From positions 1 through 64,000 of the forward strand of contig CAWBFA010000003.1 in the NCBI GenBank assembly GCA_963788055.1: a DNA stretch of 64,000 nucleotides, written 5' to 3'. A model generated the notes under the pieces. It did not search any database. It worked only from the letters and a program-made list of their open reading frames with translations, and was not told the DNA's origin. Made by a program: the position numbers and the translations under genes. Below are positions 7,318 to 16,237 of the stretch, piece by piece. Positions within the stretch are counted from its first letter, which is position 1, and each line of letters starts with the position of its first letter. This DNA comes from JACCTU01 sp963788055. Lineage in GTDB: Bacteria > Actinomycetota > Thermoleophilia > Gaiellales > Gaiellaceae.

Positions 7318-7638
7318 GTGGCGCTCGTCGTCGCGCTCCTGCTCGCCTTCTTCGTCCTCGACGAGCCGTGGGGCGTGCTCGTCGTCGTCGGTGCGCTCAT
7401 CCTCGAAGTCGGGGAGATCTTCTTCTGGTTCTGGTACAGCAAGCGGCGCCACGTTCAGGTCGGCGCGGAAACGCTGATCGGTCGTCCCGGAGTGGTGATC
7501 ACCGCGTGCCGGCCGCTCGGGCAAGTGCGGGTCGGCGGCGAGATCTGGGCGGCACGCTGCGCCTCGGGAGCAAACATCGGAACGGAAGTGCGGGTCGCCG
7601 GTCGCGACGATCTGACTCTCATCGTCGAGCCCTCTTAA
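7318..7638 (+). CDS. NfeD-like membrane protein, C-terminal OB-fold type
   Basis: This is a 106-residue protein from GTG 7318. Residues 2-42 form two hydrophobic segments (ALVVALLLAFFVLDEPWG; VVGALILEVGEIFFWFWY), followed by a small soluble domain with ETLIGRPGVVITACRPLGQV and VRVGGEIWAARC, which matches the NfeD C-terminal OB domain (short type). NfeD proteins usually work with stomatin-like proteins or ClpP-type proteases in membrane quality control; none is visible here. It is convergent with the next gene, with 4 bases between. Confidence 0.7.
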   Translation: MALVVALLLAFFVLDEPWGVLVVVGALILEVGEIFFWFWYSKRRHVQVGAETLIGRPGVVITACRPLGQVRVGGEIWAARCASGANIGTEVRVAGRDDLTLIVEPS

Positions 7639-7642
7639 CCTC

Positions 7643-8695
7643 CTAAGCCGACTCCGTGATCTCTCGCTTCCGCCACGGAACGACGACTTCGCGGACGAAG
7701 AGGTCGACGATCGCGGCGAGCGGGACTGCGACGAAGGCTCCCGCGAAGCCGCCGAGCGTCGCGCCGACCAGCACCGACACGAAGACCAGGAGCGGGTGGA
7801 TGTCGAGCTGGTCGCCCTCGACGTACGGTGAAATGAAGTAGCCCTTCGCGTTCTCGATCACGACCGACGCGGCGAACACGAGCCCGAACGTGGCCAGCCC
7901 TTCGAGCGCTGCGATGCCGAGCAGCGGGATGCGGGCGAGCCACGGGCCCGCCCGCGGGATCACTTCGCCGAGCGCCACGATGATCGCGAGCACGAGCGCG
8001 AACGGGACGCCGATCAGCAGCAGGACGACGTACGTCAGCGCCCCCACGATCGCCATCACGATCAGCTTTGCGCGAAGGTACGCGCCGACCCGCGTCCACA
8101 TCTGCTCGAGCAGGCCACCGACGAACTTCCGGTCGTCGGGATGAACGAGCGTCAGCGTGAAGGCGAGGATCCGCTCCCGGTTCGTCACGAGCAGCAACGA
8201 GATCACGAAGACGCTCAGCGCGTCCAGGAAGAGTCCGAAGAGCGCGCTGGGCAGGTCGAGCGCGAGGTCGCCGGCACGCTCGAGGATCGCGTTCCCGAGC
8301 CGCTCCACCTGGACGTCGAAGGGCGGGAGGCTGGCGTAGTTCGAGCGGATCTCCTCGTACGCCTCTTTCAGCCGGTCGTAGCGCTCCGCGTACTCGGGCG
8401 CCCGGTCGCCGAGGTTGGCCATCTGATCGAAGAGCGGCGGCGTGACGAACCAGAGCAGACCGACGACGAGCGCGAGCGAGACGACGTAGATGAGGATCAC
8501 CGAGATCGCACGCGGCACCCGCCAGCGCTCGAGGAGCCGCACCGGGCCGGTCAGCGCGGCGGCGAAGAGGATCGAAACGAAGAGGATGAGCAGGACGTGG
8601 GTCAGCCTGCCGAGCGCCTGCAGCGCGATCCACGTGAGGATCGCGAGCAGCAGCGCGACGTAGATCGGCTTCGCCTTCTCCCAGGCCGACTGCAC
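7643..8695 (-). CDS. AI-2E family transporter (UPF0118 membrane protein)
   Basis: This 350-residue integral membrane protein starts with ATG 8695. It has the family architecture: a hydrophobic N-terminus, an amphipathic middle (DQMANLGDRAPEYAERYDRL), then a cluster of C-terminal helices with GVPFALVLAIIVALGEVIP and the conserved GAFVAVPLAAIVDLF. Members have been linked to AI-2 export or Na+/H+ antiport, but the substrate cannot be read from sequence. It is divergent from truA, 44 bases apart. Confidence 0.85.
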   Translation of the reverse strand: MQSAWEKAKPIYVALLLAILTWIALQALGRLTHVLLILFVSILFAAALTGPVRLLERWRVPRAISVILIYVVSLALVVGLLWFVTPPLFDQMANLGDRAPEYAERYDRLKEAYEEIRSNYASLPPFDVQVERLGNAILERAGDLALDLPSALFGLFLDALSVFVISLLLVTNRERILAFTLTLVHPDDRKFVGGLLEQMWTRVGAYLRAKLIVMAIVGALTYVVLLLIGVPFALVLAIIVALGEVIPRAGPWLARIPLLGIAALEGLATFGLVFAASVVIENAKGYFISPYVEGDQLDIHPLLVFVSVLVGATLGGFAGAFVAVPLAAIVDLFVREVVVPWRKREITESA

Positions 8696-8739
8696 GCGTT
8701 GAGTGTCGCGACGGCGCCGGACGTGTCCACAATGCGCCC

Positions 8740-9456
8740 GTGCGGCTGAAGCTCACGCTCGAGTACGACGGGATCGGCTTCTACGGCTGGGCGGCGCAGC
8801 CGGGTCTCCGAACGATCGAGGGCGAGCTGCGCGAGGCGCTCGGCAAGGTGTTCCCCGGGTGGTCGGAGCTCGCCGTCGCCGGCCGAACGGATACCGGCGT
8901 CCATGCGCGCGGGCAGGTGCTGTCGGTCGACGTCGACGCGGGGGCGCCGCCCGAGCGCGCAGCGGGAGCGCTCAACGCCGAGCTTCCCGACGATGTCGCG
9001 GTCGTCGCGGCCGAACCGGCCGCACCCGACTTCCACGCTCGCCGCGGCGCCCGCTCGCGCAGCTATCGCTACCGGATCTGGCGGCGCCGCACGCCGTCTC
9101 CGTTCGAGCTCGGCCGAAGCTGGTGGCTTCCGCAGCCTTTCGACGAGGAACGGCTCGCCGACGCCGCGCACCTCGTGGTCGGCGAGCACGACTTCCGCGC
9201 ATTCACGCCGACGGAGACGCAGCATCGCGTGTTCGTCCGGACGGTGCGGTCGGCGGTGTGGCACCGCCACGGTGACGCGCTCGAGCTCGAGATCACCGCG
9301 GACAGCTTCCTGCGTCACATGGTGCGGACCCTCGTCGGGACGATGGTCGAACAGTCGCCAGAGGAGCTCGCGGCGCTGCTCGACGGAGGTGTGCGCGCCG
9401 ACTCGGGAAGGACCGCGCCGCCCTGGGGGCTGTACCTCGAGCGGGTCGAGTACTAG
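8740..9456 (+). CDS. truA: tRNA pseudouridine(38-40) synthase TruA
   Basis: TruA makes pseudouridine at tRNA positions 38-40 in the anticodon arm. The 238-residue enzyme from GTG 8740 has the nucleophile D51 in AVAGRTDTGVHARGQ, plus DFHARRGARSRSYRYRIW and DSFLRHMVRTLVGTM. Position downstream of rplQ is common. Its TAG stop (9454-9456) is the first three bases of a family A palindrome. Confidence 0.95.
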   Translation: MRLKLTLEYDGIGFYGWAAQPGLRTIEGELREALGKVFPGWSELAVAGRTDTGVHARGQVLSVDVDAGAPPERAAGALNAELPDDVAVVAAEPAAPDFHARRGARSRSYRYRIWRRRTPSPFELGRSWWLPQPFDEERLADAAHLVVGEHDFRAFTPTETQHRVFVRTVRSAVWHRHGDALELEITADSFLRHMVRTLVGTMVEQSPEELAALLDGGVRADSGRTAPPWGLYLERVEY

Positions 9457-9619
9457 GAGGGCTTGGCGAAACAGGCGCTGTGCCGCCGGGCCGCGCTGGG
9501 CGGTGCGATGCGGCGTCCTCAGTCGCGCCCGTATCACTGGATACGAACGCTCCCTGCGTCCTTGCCTCGCACCACCCAGCGCACCCCGACGACGAGGCCC
9601 GTTCCGCCAAGCCCTCCTA
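9454..9619. repeat. Family A palindromic element, copy 3 (truA / lipoprotein)
   Basis: This 166-base element runs exactly from the truA stop codon to the stop codon of the convergent lipoprotein gene. Its ends are perfect inverted repeats (TAGGAGGGCTTGGCG and CGCCAAGCCCTCCTA), so TAG at each end serves as the stop on each strand. The apex is CCTCAGTCGCGCCCGTA, the hairpin GTATC-actg-GATAC, and CGCTCCCTGCGTCCTTGC. It is over 90% identical to 47051-47216, and the two differ at paired positions. Confidence 0.88.
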
Positions 9620-10081
9620 GGAGACGGTGAGCGGGAGGACGACGCGCTGCGTCCCGCCGTCGCCCTCGACCTCGGCCTGGAGCTCCACCGACTCTCCGCG
9701 CAGCGACCTGGGCCAGACGTGCGTCTTCACGAGCTCCCCTTCGAACGAGAAGAACCCGAGCGTGTCGACGAGTTCACCGTCGACCCAGACACGCATCTTC
9801 GCCGTGGTCCCTTCCGCGGTTCCACCCGGCTTCGCTTTCGCGCGAACGGTGTAGCGCCACGGGCGCCCGGCGGAGGGCGTCGTGTTCTCACCGGCCAGCG
9901 TGACGGTGAACGTTGGCTTACCGCTCGGCTCCTCGCCGGGCCTGGCGGTGTCCTCAGGCTGCGTCACCGTCTGCACGTCCGGCGTCGTGTCGGTCGTCGG
10001 CCCGTTCGCCTGGCTGCCACCCCCGCAGCCGGCGGCGAGCACGAGAAGGCAGAGGAACACGGAGCAGCGCACGGCCCGCAT
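9617..10081 (-). CDS. Predicted lipoprotein of unknown function
   Basis: The 154-residue protein begins MRAVRCSVFLCLLVLAAGC, a lipoprotein signal peptide whose lipobox LAAGC gives a lipidated Cys19. A Thr/Pro/Asp-rich linker follows, then a beta-rich domain (FTVTLAGENTTPSAGRPWRY; MRVWVDGELVDTLGFFSFEG) that looks immunoglobulin-like. No catalytic motif is seen. It is probably anchored on the outer face of the membrane. It is convergent with truA and separated from it only by the palindromic element. Confidence 0.75.
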   Translation of the reverse strand: MRAVRCSVFLCLLVLAAGCGGGSQANGPTTDTTPDVQTVTQPEDTARPGEEPSGKPTFTVTLAGENTTPSAGRPWRYTVRAKAKPGGTAEGTTAKMRVWVDGELVDTLGFFSFEGELVKTHVWPRSLRGESVELQAEVEGDGGTQRVVLPLTVS

Positions 10082-10116
10082 TCTGCCGACTCGGGCCCGC
10101 GGATACGATCGGGTAC

Positions 10117-10755
10117 GTGCGTCCCCGCACCGTTTTGTTCGATCTAGACGGCACGCTCGTGGACTCGGGCGCCATTATCCTGGCCTCGTTCCGGCACGCC
10201 ACGAGCACGGTGCTGCGCCGCGAGATCCCCGACCACGAGCTCCTCGCGGCAGTCGGCGGACCCGGCCTCCGGGAGCAGATGGAGGCGCTCGATCCCGGGC
10301 GGGCCGAGGAGCTGATCGCGGTCTACAGCGCCCACAACGCCGAGCTCCACGACGGGTTGGAGCCCTGCGCGGGCATGCTCGAGGCGCTCGAGACGCTGCG
10401 CTCCGAAGGCAGGCGCCTCGCAGTCGTCACGGCCAAGCGGCGCGCGTCGCTCACCCTGGCCTTCGAGGTGCTTCCGGAGCTGGAGCGCTTCTTCGCGGTC
10501 ACAGTCGTCGCAGAGGACACCGAGCGCCACAAGCCGAACCCGGAGCCGCTGCTGTTCGCGCTCGAGCAGCTCGGCGAGGATCCCGCGAACGCGGTCTACG
10601 TCGGCGACTCGCCCTTCGACATCCAGGCGGCGAAGGCAGGGGCGATAGGCTCCATCGCCGTCACGTGGGGGCGCATCCACTCGCGCGAGCGCCTGGAGCG
10701 CGAGGCTCCGGACGCGATCGTCGAGAACGTGGAGGAGTTGCTTGGCGCGCTCTAA
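10117..10755 (+). CDS. HAD-family phosphatase (PpaX / phosphoglycolate phosphatase-like)
   Basis: This is a 212-residue haloacid-dehalogenase hydrolase from GTG 10117. Motif I FDLDGTLVDSG has nucleophile D9 and acid/base D11; motif II is AVVTAKRR; motif III K is in HKPNPEPLLFALEQLG; motif IV is VYVGDSPFDIQAAKAG. The helical cap between motifs I and II marks the subfamily that includes pyrophosphatase PpaX and phosphoglycolate phosphatase; the substrate is not decided by sequence. It overlaps the ligA start by 14 bases, suggesting coupling. Confidence 0.85.
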   Translation: MRPRTVLFDLDGTLVDSGAIILASFRHATSTVLRREIPDHELLAAVGGPGLREQMEALDPGRAEELIAVYSAHNAELHDGLEPCAGMLEALETLRSEGRRLAVVTAKRRASLTLAFEVLPELERFFAVTVVAEDTERHKPNPEPLLFALEQLGEDPANAVYVGDSPFDIQAAKAGAIGSIAVTWGRIHSRERLEREAPDAIVENVEELLGAL

Positions 10756-12763
10756 CGACGCGAAGAGGGCGGCCGAGCTGCGCGACCTCGTCGACTTTCA
10801 CCTCTACCGCTACCACGTCCTCGACGATCCCGAGATCTCGGACGCGAAGTTCGACAAGCTCTTCGACGAGCTGCTCGAGCTCGAGCGGAAGAGCCCGGAG
10901 CTCGTAACGCCCGACTCGCCGACGCAGCGCGTTGGCGCACCACCCTCGGACAAGTTCGAGAAGGTCGACCACCCATCGCCGATGGGCTCGCTCGAGAAGG
11001 TGACGACCGACGAAGGGCTCGAGAAGTGGCACCAGGACGTGACGAAGCGGCTCGGTACCGACGCCGTCGTGTACGTGACCGAGCCGAAGATCGACGGCCT
11101 CTCGATCAACCTGATCTACGAGGACGGGAAGCTCGTGCGGGGCGCGACGCGGGGAGATGGCCGCCGCGGCGAGGACGTGACGACGAACCTGAAGACGATC
11201 AAGGCGATCTCGACCCGCATGCAGCTCCCACAGGGCGAGAAGCTGCTGCCGCTGCTCGAGGTGCGCGGCGAGGTGTACATGCCGTTGTCGGGCTTCGTCG
11301 AGTTGAACGAGCGGCTCGCGGCCGAGGGCAAGAAGACGACGCCGAACCCGCGCAACGCCGCCGCCGGCTCGCTCCGGCAGAAGAACTCGCAGATCACCGC
11401 CGAGCGGCCGCTGAACATCTGGGTCCACGGCCTCGGCCACCGAGGCGAGCTCCCAACCGAGGGCCACTGGGACGCGCTCCAGTGGCTGCGCGAGCGGGGC
11501 TTTCGCACGAACCCCCTCGCGGAGCGCCATGAGTCGATCGAGTCGGTGGAGAGCGCGATCGCCGAGTGGGAGCGGCGCCGCGTGGAGCTCGACTACGAGA
11601 TCGACGGGCTCGTGATCAAGGTCGACTCGTTCGCGCAGCAGGAACGGCTCGGCGCGCTGCACGAACGGCCCCGTTGGGCGCGCGCTTTCAAGTGGGCGCC
11701 GATGACGGCGACGACGACCCTCCACAAGATCGCGATCCGCGTCGGGCGCACGGGCGCGCTGAACCCGTGGGGGATCCTCGAACCGGTCGAGGTCGGCGGC
11801 GTCACCATCTCGCGCGCGACGCTGCACAACGAGGAGGACATCAACCGCAAGGACATCCGCGAGGGCGACGAGGTGATCGTCCAGCGCGCCGGCGACGTGA
11901 TCCCGCAGGTCGTCGGGCCGATGCTGCCGCACAAGAAGGGCACGAAGCCCTTTCGGATGCCGAAGAACTGCCCGCTCTGCGGCGCAGAGATCGTCAAGCC
12001 CGAGGGCGAGGCGATGCACCGCTGTCCGAACCGCGCGTGCCCGTCGCGCGGGCTCGAGTCGCTGATCAACTGGGTGCAGGCGGCGGCGGACATCGAGGGG
12101 GTCGGCGAGCAGTCGGTGCGCAGGCTCTGGGAGCTCGGGCTCGTGCGCTCGCTGCCCGAGCTCTACCGGCTGACCAAGGAGCAGCTGACGGAGCTCGACG
12201 GATACGGCGAGATCTCGGCGACGAATGCGATCGAGTCGATCCAGGCCTCGAAGGCGATCCCGTTCAACCGTGTGTTGTTCGGGCTCAACATCCCGGACGT
12301 CGGCTGGGTGACTGCCCAGAACCTCGCGCGCCACTTCGAGAACGTCGACCGGCTCCTGGACGCGACCCAGGAGGACGTCACCGAAGTCGACGGGATCGGC
12401 CCGGACCGTGCGGAATCGATCGCAGAGTGGTTCGCGGACGAGCAGAACCGCGCGCTCGTCGCGGAGCTAAGAGACCTCGGCCTGCGCTTTCAGATCGGCG
12501 AGGAGGACAAGCCGAAGGAGGGGCCGCTCACCGGCCAGACGTACGTCATCACCGGCACGCTCGAGGCGTTCTCGCGCGAACAGGCGGCGGCCGCGCTCGA
12601 GGCGCTCGGCGCGAAGGTGACGAACTCCGTCTCGAAGAAGACGACTGCGCTCGTGCTCGGCGAGGAGCCCGGCAACTCGAAGCTGACGAAGGCGCAGCGG
12701 GAGGGCGTGCCGCTCCTCGACGAACCGGCGCTGGTCAAACTCTTGGACGCCGAGCCCGACTGA
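10742..12763 (+). CDS. ligA: NAD-dependent DNA ligase LigA
   Basis: LigA seals nicks in replication and repair using NAD+. The 673-residue enzyme from TTG 10742 has domain Ia (HLYRYHVLDDPEISDAKFDKL), the adenylation motif EPKIDG with lysine K116, motif IV LDYEIDGLVIKV, the OB fold, a four-Cys zinc finger (CPLC...CPNRAC, about residues 401-425), helix-hairpin-helix repeats (ELDGYGEISATNAIESI; EVDGIGPDRAESIAEWF) and a C-terminal BRCT domain from about residue 595 (YVITGTLEAFSREQAAAALE). It is complete and of normal length. Confidence 0.98.
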   Translation: MARSNDAKRAAELRDLVDFHLYRYHVLDDPEISDAKFDKLFDELLELERKSPELVTPDSPTQRVGAPPSDKFEKVDHPSPMGSLEKVTTDEGLEKWHQDVTKRLGTDAVVYVTEPKIDGLSINLIYEDGKLVRGATRGDGRRGEDVTTNLKTIKAISTRMQLPQGEKLLPLLEVRGEVYMPLSGFVELNERLAAEGKKTTPNPRNAAAGSLRQKNSQITAERPLNIWVHGLGHRGELPTEGHWDALQWLRERGFRTNPLAERHESIESVESAIAEWERRRVELDYEIDGLVIKVDSFAQQERLGALHERPRWARAFKWAPMTATTTLHKIAIRVGRTGALNPWGILEPVEVGGVTISRATLHNEEDINRKDIREGDEVIVQRAGDVIPQVVGPMLPHKKGTKPFRMPKNCPLCGAEIVKPEGEAMHRCPNRACPSRGLESLINWVQAAADIEGVGEQSVRRLWELGLVRSLPELYRLTKEQLTELDGYGEISATNAIESIQASKAIPFNRVLFGLNIPDVGWVTAQNLARHFENVDRLLDATQEDVTEVDGIGPDRAESIAEWFADEQNRALVAELRDLGLRFQIGEEDKPKEGPLTGQTYVITGTLEAFSREQAAAALEALGAKVTNSVSKKTTALVLGEEPGNSKLTKAQREGVPLLDEPALVKLLDAEPD

Positions 12764-12798
12764 GCCGCTGTGCCGCGAGCGCTCAGCCGGGCTCGACC

Positions 12799-14049
12799 TC
12801 AGGGCGCAGCTAGGACGAGCACGAACCGGTCCTGCGCGAGCCGCGCCCAGCTCGTTGACACGGGCCGCCCGTTGTGCAGGATCGCGAACGCGTAGCGCCC
12901 GGTCACATAGCCGGCGAGCGTCGACGCGGTGTTCGTCGTGCCGGTCTTCGCCTGAACGCGCCCGCGAACGGGAGCGAGCCGGCGTTTCAGCGTCCCGCTG
13001 ATCCCGGCCACCGGCAGCACGCGCACGAACGCGGTCCGCGCCGCCAGGTCGGTCCACGCGATCTGCAGGAGCGCGACGAGCGATGTCGCCGTGAGCCGGT
13101 TGAGGAGCGAGAGCCCGGAGCCGTCGACGAGGCGCACGCCGCCGAGCGGGACGCCGAGCACGCGCAGGACCGCGGTCACCGCAGCGGCGCCGCGCGCGCT
13201 CGTGCCCAGCCCGCCCTCCTGCGCGCCCAGCTGCTTGAGGAGCATCTCCGCGGTGAAGTTGTCGCTTTCGAGGCCCATGTATCGCACGATCTCGCCGAGC
13301 GACGCCGAGTGCACGAACGCCAGCGGGAAGTCGGCTGCGGGCGTCGTGCCGACACGCGCGCCGGCGCCGACCGCGACCCCCGCAGCGCGCAGCTCGATCC
13401 GGAAGAGCTGCGCCGCGACGAGGGCGGGATTACGCGCGATCCCGCTTCCGTAGACGCCCCGGTCGACGATCAGCGCCGAGAGTGGAGGCGACTCCTCGAT
13501 CAGGTAGGAGGGCTTCCAGCCCGACACGACGCGGCGCGAGTCGAAGTACGACTCGTCGCCGACGATGCCTCCGGTCACGCGCCGGATCCCGAAAGCCCGA
13601 ACGCCGCGGGCAAGTGTCCGCAGGTCTGCGTGGGAGAGCGTGGGGTCCCCGAACCCCTTCAGCACGAGCTCACCGCGCCACGTCGTGCCTTCGAGCGCGC
13701 CGTCGCCGAGCACGTCCGTCTCGATCCTGAAGTCGGAGCCGAGCTCGTGCAGCGCCGCGTAGGCGAGGGCGAGCTTCTCGGTCGAGGCGGGCAAGAAGCC
13801 CCGCTGCTCGTTCAGCGCGAAGACCTTCCGGCCGGTGCGGAGGTCGATTGCGACGGCGCCCGTCTGATCGCTCCGAACGTGCGGCACCGCCAGGGCCTTC
13901 GCGAGGCGTTCCCCGAGCGGGGGGGCGGCTTGAGCCGGCCCTGGGAGGACGAGTGCCGCCGCGAGGGCGATTACCGCACACAGGAGTGGGCCTGCCCGGA
14001 GCCCAAGATGGGCCGCCCGGCCCATGCCCCTCGCCAGGCCGGAATTCAT
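12799..14049 (-). CDS. dacB: D-alanyl-D-alanine carboxypeptidase/endopeptidase (PBP4 type, S13)
   Basis: This is a periplasmic-type penicillin-binding protein that trims or cleaves peptidoglycan peptides. The product has 416 residues from ATG 14049, or 408 from ATG 14025, both giving a signal peptide (LLCAVIALAAALVLPGPAQA). The S13 motifs are complete: SxxK at S89-K92 (PASTEKLAL), SDN in GLESDNFTAEMLLKQLG, and KTGTT near residue 370. The insertion of domains II/III between SxxK and SDN is present. The shorter start leaves more room for a promoter, since the opposite gene starts at 14078. Confidence 0.9.
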   Translation of the reverse strand: MNSGLARGMGRAAHLGLRAGPLLCAVIALAAALVLPGPAQAAPPLGERLAKALAVPHVRSDQTGAVAIDLRTGRKVFALNEQRGFLPASTEKLALAYAALHELGSDFRIETDVLGDGALEGTTWRGELVLKGFGDPTLSHADLRTLARGVRAFGIRRVTGGIVGDESYFDSRRVVSGWKPSYLIEESPPLSALIVDRGVYGSGIARNPALVAAQLFRIELRAAGVAVGAGARVGTTPAADFPLAFVHSASLGEIVRYMGLESDNFTAEMLLKQLGAQEGGLGTSARGAAAVTAVLRVLGVPLGGVRLVDGSGLSLLNRLTATSLVALLQIAWTDLAARTAFVRVLPVAGISGTLKRRLAPVRGRVQAKTGTTNTASTLAGYVTGRYAFAILHNGRPVSTSWARLAQDRFVLVLAAP

Positions 14050-14077
14050 AATCGTTGTCGACCCTCCCGGTCTTCCC

Positions 14078-14401
14078 ATGACGGACCTGAATCCCATCTT
14101 CGCTGAGATCGAGTCCCTGCTCGAGGACACCTCGGCACGCGGGCTCGACGAAATCGAGGATACGTTGACGTCCGGGTACGCCGCGGCTCTCGCGCTCGAG
14201 GCAGAGCGCTGGCGCATCGAGCGCCGCATCTCCACGATGGCGGCCGAGCTCGGCGGGGACGCGGAGCGCGAGCTCATCGGGGCCGAGGAGATCGTCGGGC
14301 TCGCCCGACAGCTGAGCGGCACGGATGCCGACCTGATTCGCCTGCGCGCGATGCTCGAGTCGCTGCGTGACCGCGCGGACGCCGCCCGGGCAGCCGCGTA
14401 G
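14078..14401 (+). CDS. Small helical protein of unknown function
   Basis: This 107-residue protein starts at ATG 14078. It is acidic, free of Cys and aromatic-poor, and reads as long amphipathic helices (AALALEAERWRIERRISTMA; LIRLRAMLESLRDRADAARA), probably a coiled coil. It has no signal peptide or membrane segment and I do not recognise a family. It is divergent from the carboxypeptidase by 28 bases and followed by a family B repeat. Confidence 0.65.
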   Translation: MTDLNPIFAEIESLLEDTSARGLDEIEDTLTSGYAAALALEAERWRIERRISTMAAELGGDAERELIGAEEIVGLARQLSGTDADLIRLRAMLESLRDRADAARAAA

Positions 14402-14424
14402 CTCTCCAACGTAGAGGGAGTAGC

Positions 14425-14505
14425 TGCCGCCGCGGCCGCGGAGCGGCCGCCTTTAGGTGCAAAGCGGTCGCGGATCCGCGCTAGCGGATTCGCGGCTTGC
14501 GCCTC
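14425..14505. repeat. Family B double-hairpin repeat, copy 1
   Basis: The first hairpin is GCGGCCGCGGAGCGGCCGC (14432-14450), then the constant linker CTTTAGGTGCAAAGCGGTCG (14451-14470), then a second hairpin with arms GCGGATCCGC/GCGGATTCGC, ending CTTGCGCCTC. It fills the gap between the convergent small helical gene and the response regulator. Very similar units occur at 47735-47817 and 51024-51106; a more diverged one is at 17525-17598. Confidence 0.85.
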
Positions 14506-14514
14506 TTCAAGCTA

Positions 14515-15183
14515 TTAGACGATCCCGGACTTCACTGCGTAGACCGCAGCCTGGATGCGGTTGTCGATCTGCAGTTTCATCAGGATGTTCGAGATGTGGT
14601 TCTTGACCGTCTTCGGGCTGATGTGGAGCTCGGCCGCGATCATCGCGTTGTCCTTGCCGTTCGCGATCAGCTTCAGCACCTCGATCTCGCGGTCGGAGAG
14701 CTCTGCGCGGATCGTCTCGGCGATCTCGGAGACGCTGCTCGTCGCGCGCACGCGCTGGAGCACCTTTGCCGCGATGCTCGGCGAGATGAGCGACTCGCCG
14801 ATCGACGCGGCGCGGATGCCGGCCATCAGCTCCTGGATCGACGAGTCTTTCAGCAGGTAGCCGCACGCCCCCGCGAGGATCGCGTCGAGGACGTCGCTGT
14901 CCTGGTCGGAGATCGTGAGCACGAGCACACGGGTCAGGGGGGCGATGCCGGTGATCTGCCGCGTCGCCTCGACGCCTGACATTCCGGGCATGTTCAGGTC
15001 CATGACGACGACGTCGGGAGCGAGCTCGCGCACCGAACGGATCGCGTCGTTCCCTGCCCCCGCCTCCCCGACCACGTCGATGCCCTGCTCCTCGAGCAGG
15101 TTGCGCAGGCCGGTGCGGAACAGATCGTGGTCGTCCACGATCAGGACCCGAAGCGCATCGTGCCGAGGTTCGGTGGTGCCCAA
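14515..15183 (-). CDS. NarL/FixJ-family response regulator
   Basis: This is a 222-residue two-component regulator. The receiver domain has the acidic pair D17/D18 (LIVDDHDLF), phospho-acceptor D62 (VVVMDLNMPGMSG), and switch residues in VLVLTISDQD and CGYLLKDSS. The C-terminal LuxR-type HTH is ELSDREIEVLKLIANGKDNA and ISPKTVKNHISNILMKLQID. No histidine kinase adjoins it, so it is an orphan here; the kinase at 53582-57172 is a DesK/NarX-type partner candidate but is far away. The start could also be GTG or TTG codons slightly downstream. Confidence 0.88.
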   Translation of the reverse strand: MGTTEPRHDALRVLIVDDHDLFRTGLRNLLEEQGIDVVGEAGAGNDAIRSVRELAPDVVVMDLNMPGMSGVEATRQITGIAPLTRVLVLTISDQDSDVLDAILAGACGYLLKDSSIQELMAGIRAASIGESLISPSIAAKVLQRVRATSSVSEIAETIRAELSDREIEVLKLIANGKDNAMIAAELHISPKTVKNHISNILMKLQIDNRIQAAVYAVKSGIV

Positions 15184-15238
15184 CTGTTGCGTGTTGTCCC
15201 CCCGGGTCGTGTTGCGCGGAAGTGTAACCAGGCTGGGC

Positions 15239-16237
15239 TCAGCCGCCGTGAAGCGTGATCGTGACCGTCCTGCGGCCCCACGCCAGCGCCAGCGCGGCGG
15301 TCGGGAACCAGAGGTCGATCATCGCCCCGTGCACCGAGCCGCCGGTGTCGGCGGCCACTCCTTCGCCGTACCCGGGGATCGTGATCCGGGTTCCGAGCGG
15401 GATCACTGAGGGATCGACGGCCACGATGCCCCAACCCGTAGGAAGACCGCTCGCGGTCGGTCCGCGGAGCGCGTACCCGGTCGAGGAGACCGTCATCGTC
15501 TGCTCGAGGCCCGCGTACTCGGGCACCGGCGTTGCCGACGGCTGCCACGCCTCGAGCGCCTCCGTGTGCTCGACGGCGATTCGGACCGTGCTGCGGACGC
15601 GCGCGACCCGCCTTGCGGTGAAGCCGCGCTCCCGGGGCAACGCCGCGAGGTACGCCCTTCGATCGGAACGCGCGGCGGCAAGCGAGTCGGCGGTCCGCTC
15701 CGCTGCGGCTTCGGCGCGCCGCAGCGCGGCGGCTCTGGCCGCGACGCGCCGCTTGGCGCTGCTCAGGTCCGCTCGCGCCTGACGGACCTTGCGCAAGATG
15801 TCCTGATCGCCCGAGGCGAAGCTGCGAAGGCCGTCGAGCCCGCCGATCGCCTCGTCGAGCGACTCGGCGCCGAGCAGGATCGCCACCGGGTCGAGCGCTC
15901 CCTGCTGGTAGAGCTGACGGATCCGCGCCCCGAGGCGCTCCTCCGCGATGTAGACGGACTGCCAGGCGACGTCGAGCTCGATCCGGAGTCGCGTGAGGCG
16001 GGTCTCCGCGGCCTCGCGCTCGGCCGTCAGCGAGGCCAGGCGGGACTGGGCCACGGCGAGCTGGGCCTCGAGGGAGTACAGCTGCTGCATGGCCGCCCGC
16101 TCCTTCGCCGCGAGGGAGGTGTCCCGCTGCCGCTGCGCTGCCTCCCCGCCCGTCGGCGCGGCTGCGCCCCCCGCTGATGGGAGCGCCAGGATCGCCGTCA
16201 AACCCAGCAGAACAGCGAGTCGGCGCGCTGCGAGCAT
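15239..16237 (-). CDS. Secreted coiled-coil protein with C-terminal 3D domain
   Basis: The start is ATG 16237 (MLAARRLAVLLGLTAILAL, a signal peptide), giving 332 residues. Residues about 35-230 form a long coiled coil containing YQQGALDPVAILLGAESLDE, resembling the PcsB/RipA-type N-terminal regulatory domain. The last 80 residues are a 3D domain: GIVAVDPSVIPLGTRITIPG, then DTGG and GAMIDLWF, with the conserved aspartates of MltA/YabE-type wall enzymes. It probably acts on or binds peptidoglycan outside the membrane. It is divergent from an NlpC/P60 gene with a related coiled coil. Confidence 0.82.
   Translation of the reverse strand: MLAARRLAVLLGLTAILALPSAGGAAAPTGGEAAQRQRDTSLAAKERAAMQQLYSLEAQLAVAQSRLASLTAEREAAETRLTRLRIELDVAWQSVYIAEERLGARIRQLYQQGALDPVAILLGAESLDEAIGGLDGLRSFASGDQDILRKVRQARADLSSAKRRVAARAAALRRAEAAAERTADSLAAARSDRRAYLAALPRERGFTARRVARVRSTVRIAVEHTEALEAWQPSATPVPEYAGLEQTMTVSSTGYALRGPTASGLPTGWGIVAVDPSVIPLGTRITIPGYGEGVAADTGGSVHGAMIDLWFPTAALALAWGRRTVTITLHGG

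Noticed and set aside
9454..9619. Short proteins read across family A elements (ARTQGAFVS... type text recurring in several places)
   Set aside because: The repeated peptide text simply reflects the repeated DNA; there are no ribosome sites, and frames differ between copies.
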